Of a stretch of DNA of 64,000 nucleotides, positions 25,563 through 33,783 are shown in pieces. Numbering within the stretch: the stretch's first letter is position 1; each line of letters begins with the position of its first letter. The stretch is from JAJDUF01 sp965238265 (lineage in GTDB: Bacteria; Chloroflexota; UBA11872; UBA12225; JAJDUF01), in contig OZ250185.1 of the NCBI GenBank assembly GCA_965238265.1, positions 558,001 through 622,000 of the forward strand. The letters run 5' to 3'. The translations under genes and the position numbers were made by a program. A model generated the notes under the pieces. The model did no database searches. It had not been told where the DNA came from and saw only the letters and a list, made by a program, of their open reading frames with translations.

Positions 25563-26777
25563 ATGAGAGTCGTCTGCACGGGGATGAGCGGCACCGACCG
25601 CCTCAACTACGTCCGCGAGGTGGCTGCGCTGGCGCGTCGGCACGGCCATGACGTGGCGGTCTTCGATGTCAAAGAGATCATGTTCCGGATCGCGGCCGAC
25701 CGTGGCCAGCCGGTGGAGGAAGAGACCATCCTCGACGCTGCCGGCTCCACGCTCGAAGCTCTCCGGGCGGCGGCCCTGGAGCAGGTGCTCCGACTCGCCG
25801 ACACGACCCCCCATTTCATCCTCGCTACCCACGCGCTCTTCCGCTGGCGCAATGCGCTCATCCCGGGCTTTGATGTGCATTACCTGAATCAAATTCAGCC
25901 CGATCTCTACGTGACGATCAGCGACACGATCACCGCGATCAAAGGGCGGCTCGACCGACAAGCGCGTTGGCACCACTACTCCTACCACGATCTGCTGACT
26001 TGGCGCGACGAGGAGACCTTCGTCACCGAGATGATGGCGAGCTTCCAGCGCAAGCGCCATTACCTGATTGCTCGCGACCAGTCCCCCGACACGCTCTATC
26101 GGCTGATGTTTCGGCCCGAGGTGCGGACGGTCTACCGCAGCTATCCCATCACCCATATCGTGGATCAGCCCGACTTGCAGGCCGAGTGTGATGCGTTGGG
26201 CGCGCAGCTGGACGAGCCGTTTGTTGCCTTCGACCCCATGGCGATCAAGGACCCACAGGCGCCGGAGCGCGCCGCACCCCCCGGCCCTTCCCCCACAGAT
26301 GGAGCGGAGGAGGCATGGAGCGACGGGGGTGAGGGTGGGGCGCCGCCGTCCGCGCTGACCAAGCGGTCTGCGGCCGAGGCGACCTTTACACCGGCCGAAG
26401 TGCAGTACATGGATGACCAGACGGTCGCCCGTGACTATAAGCTCATCAAGCAGAGCGACTTGGTCGTCGTGTACTACCCGACGACGGTGCTCTCGGCCGG
26501 GGTCATCTGCGAGATGAGCTACGCCGTGGCGAATGGCAAGCAGGTGTTCGCCGTGTGGCTGCCACCCACTGCCCCCAGCCCCTTCTTCAGCTACTACTGC
26601 ACCGAGCCGGTCTTCCGCTCCGTAGAGGCCCTCTTCACCTACTTTGAGCGCACCGGCTTGGCCAGCGGCTCCACTCGCGACTGCCGCGGCAAGAAAGACA
26701 AACGGCCGCCCCCGGCGGGCGACCGTCGTAATGGTGGAGATGGGGGCGAGTCGAACGCCCCGTCCAACACAGGGTAA
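25563..26777 (+). CDS. Nucleotide-kinase-like protein fused to a nucleoside 2-deoxyribosyltransferase-like domain
   Basis: The N-terminal 215 residues look like an adenylate-kinase-like P-loop protein (VVCTGMSGTDRLNYVREVA, then VFDVKEIMF). The loop GMSGTDR lacks the usual GKT/S, so ATP binding is doubtful. After an in-frame repeat-derived linker (residues about 238-261), the C-terminal part reads VARDYKLIKQSDLVVVYYP, GVICEMSYAVANGKQVFAVW and SPFFSYY, the pattern of nucleoside 2-deoxyribosyltransferase-like proteins. The frame then runs through the terminator and 3' end of the convergent tmRNA gene, giving an unrelated Arg/Gly-rich tail of about 35 residues. That tail suggests loss of the original stop. 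It starts 32 bases after gcvPB. Function unknown. Confidence 0.7.
   Translation: MRVVCTGMSGTDRLNYVREVAALARRHGHDVAVFDVKEIMFRIAADRGQPVEEETILDAAGSTLEALRAAALEQVLRLADTTPHFILATHALFRWRNALIPGFDVHYLNQIQPDLYVTISDTITAIKGRLDRQARWHHYSYHDLLTWRDEETFVTEMMASFQRKRHYLIARDQSPDTLYRLMFRPEVRTVYRSYPITHIVDQPDLQAECDALGAQLDEPFVAFDPMAIKDPQAPERAAPPGPSPTDGAEEAWSDGGEGGAPPSALTKRSAAEATFTPAEVQYMDDQTVARDYKLIKQSDLVVVYYPTTVLSAGVICEMSYAVANGKQVFAVWLPPTAPSPFFSYYCTEPVFRSVEALFTYFERTGLASGSTRDCRGKKDKRPPPAGDRRNGGDGGESNAPSNTG
26690..26725 (-). terminator. Rho-independent terminator of the tmRNA gene
   Basis: On the minus strand a 9-bp stem CGGTCGCCC/GGGCGGCCG with a five-base loop is followed by TTTGTCTTTCTT, starting seven bases after the CCA end of the tmRNA. 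It lies inside the convergent ATPase reading frame. Confidence 0.75.
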
Positions 26778-27095
26778 CCGGCGGCTTCTACAAGCATAGA
26801 CCTCTTTTGCTGTCGCGCTGGGGGGAGCAGAGGACGAACGCCCTTCAGCGCCAGCTCATGCTGCTTGGGCCGCCCCTATGAGCCTCGGGGCGGCTGCACC
26901 TCGACTGTGATGACGCCCGTGCCGGGTCCGTCGAGGGTGGACCGCGGGCGGACGCGCTACCAGTTAGTTAGGCAGCGAGAGCAAACTGCTGTTTGTTGGC
27001 AGTTGATTTTGTTGCCGGTGGTTTAGCGAGCCAGCATACCGGCAGCTCGGCTTGCAACCGCGAGCTTCCCTGCCCTGTCGAAACCCGTCATCCCC
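26732..27095 (-). ncRNA. ssrA: Transfer-messenger RNA
   Basis: The 5' end GGGGATGACGGGTTTCGACA and the 3' end GTTCGACTCGCCCCCATCTC then CACCA form the tRNA-like part. GGGGATG pairs with CATCTCC, leaving discriminator A and an encoded CCA. The tag frame, at 26968-27000, reads ANKQQFALAA with stop TAA at 26968-26970, ending in the expected ALAA degron. Total length of 364 bases is typical. Pseudoknot-rich G+C segments follow the tag. It rescues ribosomes stalled on broken mRNA, with SmpB (not in the window), and marks the nascent chain for proteolysis. Its 3' end overlaps the end of the convergent ATPase ORF. Confidence 0.97.
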
Positions 27096-27164
27096 GTCTG
27101 TAGTTGGAAAAGACCCCGGTGCGGCAGCCTCGCGCCGGCAAAAGGCACGCACCGCCCCGCCAGC

Positions 27165-27176
27165 TCAATTGTAGCA
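27165..27176 (-). promoter_or_regulatory. Predicted promoter -10 of the tmRNA
   Basis: On the minus strand TGCTACAAT is an extended -10 about 73 bases before the mature 5' end. This would give a precursor trimmed by RNase P. A clear -35 is not seen. Confidence 0.4.
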
Positions 27177-27200
27177 TGGCTCCGGCTTTCCTTTCGACCA

Positions 27201-27246
27201 AAGACTGGGGTTTTCCTTAGGGCAAGACTAGGGTTTTCCATAGGGC
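27201..27246. repeat. Tandem 23-bp repeat between divergent promoters
   Basis: Two adjacent 23-base units beginning AAGACTRGGGTTTTCC differ at two positions. Each contains an imperfect palindrome (CTAGGGTTTTCCATAG). They lie between the tmRNA -10 (minus) and a TACAAT at 27266-27271 that could serve the solute-binding-protein array (plus). Their placement fits an activator or repressor site. Confidence 0.55.
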
Positions 27247-27352
27247 CTTGGCTGCACCAGCGGCGTACAATGGGGGTAGTGACGATGTGCATGGCAGTGG
27301 AGCTTCTGCCTGGAGCAATGCTCCACTTACTGGACATGCACGCACCTACGAG

Positions 27353-27391
27353 TGTTGAAGGGGGTGGACTCGCGTTCGTGTTTCTGGTGGC
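27353..27391 (+). repeat. 39-bp leader repeat, copy 1
   Basis: Differs at one position from 30450-30488. Both sit 25-26 bases before the start of a solute-binding lipoprotein gene, showing duplication of leader plus gene. Confidence 0.8.
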
Positions 27392-27416
27392 GTGTTGCTG
27401 ACAGAAGGAGGGTCAT

Positions 27417-28979
27417 ATGATCCGTTTCGCTCGCCGGCAGTATCTGACTGGTTCCGCTGCCGCGCTGGGCGGCGTGCTGGCCGCGGCCTGTGACCTGGCG
27501 GATGGCCCCCGGCTGAATACCGGGCCGCCCCGCCCCCGCCCGGGGCCGGCCACCCTCCGCGTGCTGTACGGGCCGTGGACGGGGGAGATGTACACCGAGG
27601 TCCTGTGGGCTGGATAAGGCCCGATGGACGACCAGACACGCCTGACGCAGAGTGGTTCCACACCACTGCCGCCACCGCTTTCAAGGAGCGCTACCCGGAC
27701 AGCACGGTCAGCTACGAGATGCATCACGATCCGCTGAACCGAGCATTAGAGCTGCACCGGGCCGGTACCGCCCCGGACATCTTCCAGGCCGACGATCTGC
27801 GTCACGCCGACCTGATCCGGCGGCGGTTGGCCCACCGCCTCGACGGGTGGATCAAGCAGCTGCCCCATTCCGATGATTTTGTCCGTCCGGCTTTGCTCGC
27901 CGGGCAGACCGCGGGCGTGCAGTGGGGGCTGCCGCTCTTCTCCCGGGTCTACACGCTCTATTTCAACCGACGGGTTTTGCAGGCCGCGGGGTTTGGCCAG
28001 CCGCCGTCGACCTGGGGTGAGCTGCTCGACACAGCCCATCGGTCTACCTTGGTGGGTGATGGCGAGTTGGTCCGGGCGGGACTGTCCGCGCCGCATAGTC
28101 GCTGGTTCTGGTGGCTGCTGCAACTGACGGGGGTCACGCTCTACGACGGCGGGCAGGTCGCGGCGCTAGAGAACGAGGCGGAGGTGGTGCTGGACTGGCT
28201 GCGTGACCTTGATGCTGCCGTGCAGCCATCCGGGGTGGCGTCCTTCAAGCGACAGTCGGAGCAAGAGCCGTTTTCTGTTGACTCCGATCACTTTTGGGGC
28301 GGGAAGGTAGCCCATGCGTGGCTGCCGGACTTGCCGCCGCAGCCTGATGACTTCCGGCGCCAGTACGAATGGAAGCCTGCCTCGCCGCCACCGCGGGTGG
28401 CAGCCACGCAGCAACAGGATGCTCCCCCACCGGCTGAAGTCCGCAAGGCTATGGCGACCGCGGAAGTGGAGCAGCGCCGGGCGGCGCTTTCCGGCCCACC
28501 GCCGGCAGCGGCCGGGCGGCCCACGCCGGAATCCACGCTGATCGGCGTGCCCCCGGTGCCGGACAGCACGCGCCGCGCAGCCGCTGGTCCATGCCCATAC
28601 CGCCGTACTGCACGTGAGCACGCAATCGGCCGCTCCCGATGATGCCTGGGCGCTGCTGACGATGCTCCTGGAGCCGGAGACGCTCTACTCCTATACGCAT
28701 CTGCGTTGGGCAGTGCCGCCCCGCAAGTCCATTCTCGGCCGGGGCTATCTGCAGCGCGCGAATACGCAGCAAATGGTTGATCTCTGGCTCCGGTACGGCC
28801 GGCCGCCGTTCAACCCCCCACGCTACGCTGCGGTCAGCCAGGCTATCGAGGCCACGTTCCAGGCCGTGGTGGTGAGCAAGCAGCAGGCGCCGGGTGAAGG
28901 TGCCAGCAAGCTGGTCGATGAGTTAGAGAAGATCGCGCGGGCCATCACGCCCCCCTACACCGGCACGACCCGCCGGTGA
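27417..28979 (+). pseudogene. Extracellular solute-binding lipoprotein 1, frameshifted
   Basis: After GAAGGAGG, ATG 27417 opens a Tat-type lipoprotein signal: RFARRQYL at residues 3-10 and lipobox LAAAC with C25. That frame ends at 27617. From about 27600 a second frame encodes a family 1 solute-binding core (FHTTAATAFKERYPDSTVSY, then GTAPDIFQADDL, then LYFNRRVLQAAGF) up to 28642. From about 28575 the original frame resumes (STQSAAPDDAWALLTMLLEP) to TGA 28979. Two compensating indels are needed, so it is either decayed or mis-sequenced. Intact relatives follow. No permease or ATPase genes accompany it. Confidence 0.72.
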
Positions 28980-29069
28980 GCGGTCCTGTCCCGCTTGTAC
29001 TCCACGAGCAGGGCTGTTCATGGCATTCAATTGGCTTGCTCTCGGTATAGAGCGTGAAAGGAGGCCGTC

Positions 29070-30431
29070 GTGGTTCAGATGAGCCGCCGGCGCTTCCTGA
29101 GCGGATCGGCCGCCGCGCTGGGCAGCCTCTTGGCGGCCGCGTGTGATCTGCGTCCGCCGACCGGAGCACCCACGACTACCATCCCGCCGCGCACCGTCCA
29201 AGTGCTGGTGGCTTGGCCCGACTGGTTAAAGGAGTATAGCGGCGTGCTAGGCCTATTGGCCGAAGAGTTCACCGACCGGCATCCGCCGCTCACGGTGGAC
29301 TGGCAGCCCATTCCGCTGACCAGCGGCCCTGACGCGCCCGGTGAAGAACAGCAGATCGAGCAGTTGCACAGTGCGGGCCTCCTCTTCGACGTAGTGCAGC
29401 TACCATCACCCTTTACCTCCCACCTCTTCATTGGCGATGCTGCCGTTGACCTCAACCCGTTCATCCGCAGCGACAAATACGATCTCGCCGATTACTGGCC
29501 GGGGGCGATTGAAGCTATGCAGTGGGAGCGCAGGCTGTATGGCCTGCATACCGAGGTGCAACCCACTATGCTCTTGCTCAATGCGGCGCTCTTTGCCAGA
29601 GCGGGTCTCGTCGTCCCCACGACAGCCTGGACCTGGCCGCAGTTCCGCGACGCTGTCAGGCAGTTGACCGACCGCCAGCAGCCCGAGCCGATCTTTGGTT
29701 TCGGTTTCGACGTACAGGTGTTCTTTACGTTGCCGTGGCTCTGGGCGAACGGGGGCGCCATGCTCAGTGTGGATCGCAGCGAGAGCTTGGTGGCACGGCC
29801 GGAGGCCCAAGAGGCGTTGCAGTGGCTCCGTGATCTCACGCTGACCCAAGCGGTCACCCTGTGGGAAGCGGACTTCAGTCGGGCTAATGACCTTAATGCC
29901 TGGGACCTCTTTTTTGATGGCCGGGTGGCGATGCTCTATGGCTTGTGGATCAGTGAGCCAGCCCTCAGACATTTCGGTCGCGCGCCGCAGTTCAGCCTTA
30001 CCATGGTGGAGCCACCGCGAGGGCCAGTCCGGTCTGCCAGCTTCTTGAGGCAATTCCTTGGTGCCTACCACCTGAGCAAGAACGCGCGGGTGCCTGAGGA
30101 CGCCTGGCGCTTCATCAGCTGGTGGACGAGTGAGGGGACGCAACGCCAGTACCAAGCGGCCGGACAGAACGGGTTCGTGCTTCCCCCGGCGCGGCGATCC
30201 CTGGCGAGCGAGTTCGCAGATCGCTATGGCGCTGCCACGCTCGCTGCGCTGGCATATGCGCGACCACTGCCGTTACACCCGAAGTGGTACGACCTGGTGA
30301 AAGCCTACGATCAGGGCCTGGTGCCGATGTGGAAAGGGGAGCAGTCGGTAGCCGAGGCGACGGCGGCGATTGCCGCGGAGCAAAATGCGATCCTGGAAGA
30401 GTGGCGGCGGAAGCAGCAAGGAACTCCGTAG
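29070..30431 (+). CDS. Extracellular solute-binding lipoprotein 2 (family 1, Tat signal)
   Basis: The 453-residue protein starts at GTG 29070, five bases after AAAGGAGG. SRRRFLSGSAAALGSLLAAA precedes the lipidated C25. The mature part has the periplasmic-binding fold of sugar-type ABC receptors: VDWQPIPLT, LFDVVQLPSP, LNPFIRSDKYDLADYWPGAI, WLWANGGAMLS and AMLYGLWISEP. In a monoderm cell it would be anchored to the outer face of the membrane. It is the intact member of an array of four and lacks transporter partners, so it may share a permease encoded elsewhere. Confidence 0.88.
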   Translation: MVQMSRRRFLSGSAAALGSLLAAACDLRPPTGAPTTTIPPRTVQVLVAWPDWLKEYSGVLGLLAEEFTDRHPPLTVDWQPIPLTSGPDAPGEEQQIEQLHSAGLLFDVVQLPSPFTSHLFIGDAAVDLNPFIRSDKYDLADYWPGAIEAMQWERRLYGLHTEVQPTMLLLNAALFARAGLVVPTTAWTWPQFRDAVRQLTDRQQPEPIFGFGFDVQVFFTLPWLWANGGAMLSVDRSESLVARPEAQEALQWLRDLTLTQAVTLWEADFSRANDLNAWDLFFDGRVAMLYGLWISEPALRHFGRAPQFSLTMVEPPRGPVRSASFLRQFLGAYHLSKNARVPEDAWRFISWWTSEGTQRQYQAAGQNGFVLPPARRSLASEFADRYGAATLAALAYARPLPLHPKWYDLVKAYDQGLVPMWKGEQSVAEATAAIAAEQNAILEEWRRKQQGTP

Positions 30432-30449
30432 GCATGTGCTGCCGATCTC

Positions 30450-30488
30450 TGTTGAAGGGAGTGGACTCGCGTTCGTGTTTCTGGTGGC
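30450..30488 (+). repeat. 39-bp leader repeat, copy 2
   Basis: Partner of 27353-27391, 26 bases before the start of solute-binding protein 3. Confidence 0.8.
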
Positions 30489-30514
30489 ATGCTTGCGATG
30501 GGAAGGATGGTCCC

Positions 30515-31858
30515 ATGATGCGTTTCGCTCGCCGGCAGTATCTGATCGGCTCCGTTGCTGCGCTGGGCGGCGTGGTGGCCGCGGCCTGCGACCTCGGTGC
30601 AGAACCTCCCGCTACTACCCAGAGCAAGCCGGCGGTAGCGATCCGCGTCTTGACTACCCTGAACGCAGTCCCAGAGGCCCTGGATATCATCTGGGAAGAG
30701 ATAGGCACCCGATTTGCCGAAGAGCAGCCGCACCTCACCCTGGAGCGCCACGATTTCGGGGTGCTCGGTGCGCCATGGGACCAGCGGCCGCTGCACGAAT
30801 TCATCCGCGAGTTGATCGCCGCGGGCGAGCTGGCCGATGTCTTCCAAAGCAATGCCACCCTCACCGGTTTCTATTTCACTGAGGGCGCGCTGCTCGGCCT
30901 GAGCGATTACGCCAAACGGGACAACTACGACCTCACCGACTATTGGCCGGCGGTGCTCACGGCTGCACAATGGCAAGGAGAGCTGCTGGCCCTGCCTATC
31001 GAGATCAGCCCCCAGCTCCTGTATTGCAATGCGGAGCTTTTCGCCCAGGCCGGAGTGCCCATACCGGCCCAGGCCTGGTCTTGGGAAGACTTCCTCGCGG
31101 CTGCTCAAAAGCTGACCAATCGGGAGGCCGCGGAGCCGGTGTATGGGTTCACACCCCTCTCTGCATTCGACTACATTGATACGTTACCGTGGCTCTGGGG
31201 CAATGGTGGAGCTATGTTCAGCGCCGACCTGAGCCGGAGCCTGGTCGCGCAGCCGGAATCGCAGGCGGCCCTGCAGTGGCTGGCCGACTTGGGGTTGGTC
31301 CACCAAGTCGTCCCGAGAGCGGACACGCTGGACGGCGTGGAGCGCCTCAACCTGTTCGTGGCTGGCCGGGCAGCCATGTTCTCCTTTAGTTGGGCGCCCC
31401 TAGGCGAGATCACCGACATCCATGGGCAAGCCCCGCGGTTTCGCTACGTCGCCGCGGAGCCACCGCGCGGGCCGCTCCAGCCGGCAAGCTCCACCGTCCT
31501 GGACGGCTACCACATCGCCCGCGCAACGGAGGTGCCTGACGAAGCCTGGACCTTCCTCGCATGGTGGACCGGCCACGCGGCCCAGCACTAGTATCGCACC
31601 GGCTCCAGCTGGAGCACACGCGCCGATCCACCGGCACGGCGGTCGTTAGCCACTGAGCTTGCCGACCGGTATGGCGCTGCCGCCCTGGCGACCCTGGGCT
31701 ACACGCGGCATGTTCCCCCGCATCCGCAGCTGTCAGACCTGCTGGATGTGTTCGAGGATGGCCTCCAGCCAGTCTGGACCGGTGAGCAGTCGGTGGCTGC
31801 GGCCACGGCCGAAATAGCCAGGCGGCAGAACGAACTGCTGGCAAAGGGCCTTCCCTAG
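30515..31858 (+). pseudogene. Extracellular solute-binding lipoprotein 3, amber stop at codon 359
   Basis: GGAAGGA precedes ATG 30515. The signal is RFARRQYLIGSVAALGGVVA with C25. The frame stops at TAG 31589-31591, but the following 88 codons continue in the same frame (YRTGSSWSTRADPPARRSLA to GLP) to TAG 31856 and match the C-terminus of protein 4. The aligned residue in protein 4 is Trp (TGG), so a single TGG to TAG change truncates this copy. The first 358 residues include LPIEISPQLLYCNAELFAQA and WLWGNGGAMFSADLS. The truncated form lacks the last binding-protein helices. Confidence 0.82.
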
Positions 31859-31893
31859 CGGTAGCACGCTAAACGAGAGACAGGAGAACGCTG

Positions 31894-33285
31894 ATGGCGG
31901 GCATGAGCCGGCGGCGGTATCTCGGCGGCCTGGCCGCCACAAGCGGGGGATTGCTGGCCGCTGCCTGTGACCTCGGCATCGAGCTTCCTGGTGTTACCCA
32001 GAGCAAGCCGGCGGTAGCGATCCGCGTCTTGACCTTCCCGGTCACAGAGCAGGAGACCATCTGGCAGGAGATCGGCGCCCGATTTGCCGAAGAGCACCCT
32101 CGCCTCACCCTCATGCAGCAGGGGTTCCCGCTGCCGAGCGCCCTGGTGGCGCCCCACGAGTGGATCAACGAACTGGCCGCCTCGGGCGACCTGTTCGATG
32201 TCATCGAGTTCGGCCCGTTGGTCACGGCCCAGCTTGCCGGCCAGGACCTATTGCTCGATCTTACTCACTACATCAAGCGCGACGGCTACGATCTCAGCGA
32301 CTATTGGCCGGGCGTCGTCGCCGCGGTCCGGTGGCAAGGAGCGCTTCTTGCCCTCCCTACGGAGGCGACGCCCAATGTGCTCTATTCCAATCCGGCGCTC
32401 TTTGCCCAAGTGGACCTCGTCGTGCCTGCGGCGGCCTGGACCTGGGAGCAGCTCCTCGCAGCCGCCCGGAAGTTGACTGATCGGGCGGCTGCGGAGCCGG
32501 TGTTTGGCTTGGCGCTCTCCTACCCCCACGCTTATCAGGTCGTGCTGCCCTGGCTGTGGAGTAACGGCGGGGCCATGCTCAGTGCCGACCTGAGCCGGAG
32601 CTTGGTCGCGCAACCGGAGGCGCAGGCAGCCTTGCAGTGGTTGGTGGACCTCACCCTCGTCCACGAGGTCTCCCCTACCCCTCCACCGCCGCCGCCCCCG
32701 GCGCCGTCCGGCGAAGGGCCGGTCGTGCGGCGGGTAGAGGAGATTGTGCCCAGCGGCCCGGAGCTGTTCGCTGAAGGTCGCGTTGCAATGCTCTACCACT
32801 CGTGGCAGCGCCCGGAACGTTTCACCGGCAGGTACGGCCGGGCGCTCCGGTTCACGCCTACCGTTGCGGAACCGCCGCGCGGCTCTGTCGAGCCTGTGAG
32901 CCTCTTGCAGCAGTCCGGCTACCAGATTGGCAAGGCAACGGAGGCGCCGGACGCGGCCTGGACCTTCCTCGCGTGGTGGACCGGCCCAGCGGCCCAGCGC
33001 TGGTATCGGACCAACTCAAGCCGGAGCACGCGCGCCGATCCACCGGCGCGGCGGTCGTTAGCGACTGAGCTTGTAGACCGGTATGGCGCTGCCACTGTGG
33101 CAGCTCTGGGCTACGCGCGGCATGTTCCCCTTCATCCAAGGATCCTGGAGCTGCTACAAGCATACGGCCAGGGCCTGGCGTCAATCTGGACCGGGGAGCA
33201 AACGGTGGAAGCGGCGACGGCCGGAGTGTCCCGGCGGCAGAATACGATCCTGGAAGCGTGGCGGAAACAACAAGGGGCTCCGTAG
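31894..33285 (+). CDS. Extracellular solute-binding lipoprotein 4 (family 1, Tat signal)
   Basis: The 463-residue protein has SRRRYLGGLAATSGGLLAAA with C25, then IRVLTFPVTEQETIWQEIGA and FDVIEFGPLVTAQLAG. Further on come YDLSDYWPGVVAAVRWQG and WLWSNGGAMLSADLSRSL. A Pro-rich insertion (TPPPPPPPAPSGEGP) interrupts the core near residue 265, where relatives have a short loop. It is close to protein 3 in sequence, including a shared TQSKPAVAIRVLT mature start. Intact. Ligand unknown; by family a sugar or oligosaccharide. Confidence 0.87.
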   Translation: MAGMSRRRYLGGLAATSGGLLAAACDLGIELPGVTQSKPAVAIRVLTFPVTEQETIWQEIGARFAEEHPRLTLMQQGFPLPSALVAPHEWINELAASGDLFDVIEFGPLVTAQLAGQDLLLDLTHYIKRDGYDLSDYWPGVVAAVRWQGALLALPTEATPNVLYSNPALFAQVDLVVPAAAWTWEQLLAAARKLTDRAAAEPVFGLALSYPHAYQVVLPWLWSNGGAMLSADLSRSLVAQPEAQAALQWLVDLTLVHEVSPTPPPPPPPAPSGEGPVVRRVEEIVPSGPELFAEGRVAMLYHSWQRPERFTGRYGRALRFTPTVAEPPRGSVEPVSLLQQSGYQIGKATEAPDAAWTFLAWWTGPAAQRWYRTNSSRSTRADPPARRSLATELVDRYGAATVAALGYARHVPLHPRILELLQAYGQGLASIWTGEQTVEAATAGVSRRQNTILEAWRKQQGAP

Positions 33286-33408
33286 CCCCGCGATACTGAC
33301 CGCTCTACAGCACTGCTGCTCCCGGCCCTAGTGGGAGGGCATCCCCCAGCGAGCCAGTCGGCCCCCGCGCTACTCCGGGCCGCCAGGTTAGGGCTAGGTG
33401 TGCCAATG

Positions 33409-33417
33409 TGGTATAAT
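33409..33417 (+). promoter_or_regulatory. Extended -10 promoter TGGTATAAT
   Basis: The best -10 in the window: TGG plus a perfect TATAAT, eight bases before a GTG at 33425, so a leaderless mRNA is possible. Confidence 0.55.
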
Positions 33418-33424
33418 CATCACC

Positions 33425-33748
33425 GTGGCACAAAGGACGGCGCGAAAGAAGGGTCGCACCGGGACCCCTGTGAAGCTGATTCTGGCTATTGTGCAGAGCC
33501 AGGACGCCGATCGCATTACCGAGACTCTGGTCGGTATGGGCTTTCCGGGGCCTACCCGGATCAATACGGTCGGCGGCTTTCTCCGACGCGGTAACGTCAC
33601 CCTGCTGCTCGGCACAGAAAAAGATCGCGTCGATCAGCTCATCGAAATCGTCCGCGAGCACGCCGAAGCCGGGGCCGATTCCTCCCAGCCGGGTACACAC
33701 CGGGCGACGATCTTCGTGCTCCACGCCAATCGCCTCCTGCGTGTCTAG
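33425..33748 (+). CDS. darA: Cyclic-di-AMP receptor-like protein (DUF970, PII-like)
   Basis: The core VKLILAIVQSQDADRITETL followed by GFPGPTRINTVGGFLRRGNV and TLLLGTEKDRVDQLIEIVRE matches the small trimeric c-di-AMP receptors (DarA/PstA). The Gly-Gly-Phe-Leu...Gly-Asn loop and C-terminal ATIFVLHANRLLRV are present. The start is uncertain. GTG 33425 fits a leaderless transcript from TATAAT and gives 107 residues; GTG 33470 gives the usual family start (M-KLI) but has no nearby ribosome site. It binds c-di-AMP, with downstream targets not settled. It is followed by miaB after 35 bases. Confidence 0.82.
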   Translation: MAQRTARKKGRTGTPVKLILAIVQSQDADRITETLVGMGFPGPTRINTVGGFLRRGNVTLLLGTEKDRVDQLIEIVREHAEAGADSSQPGTHRATIFVLHANRLLRV

Positions 33749-33783
33749 CACGCGCCCCACGAACGACACAGGACTGCTGATCT

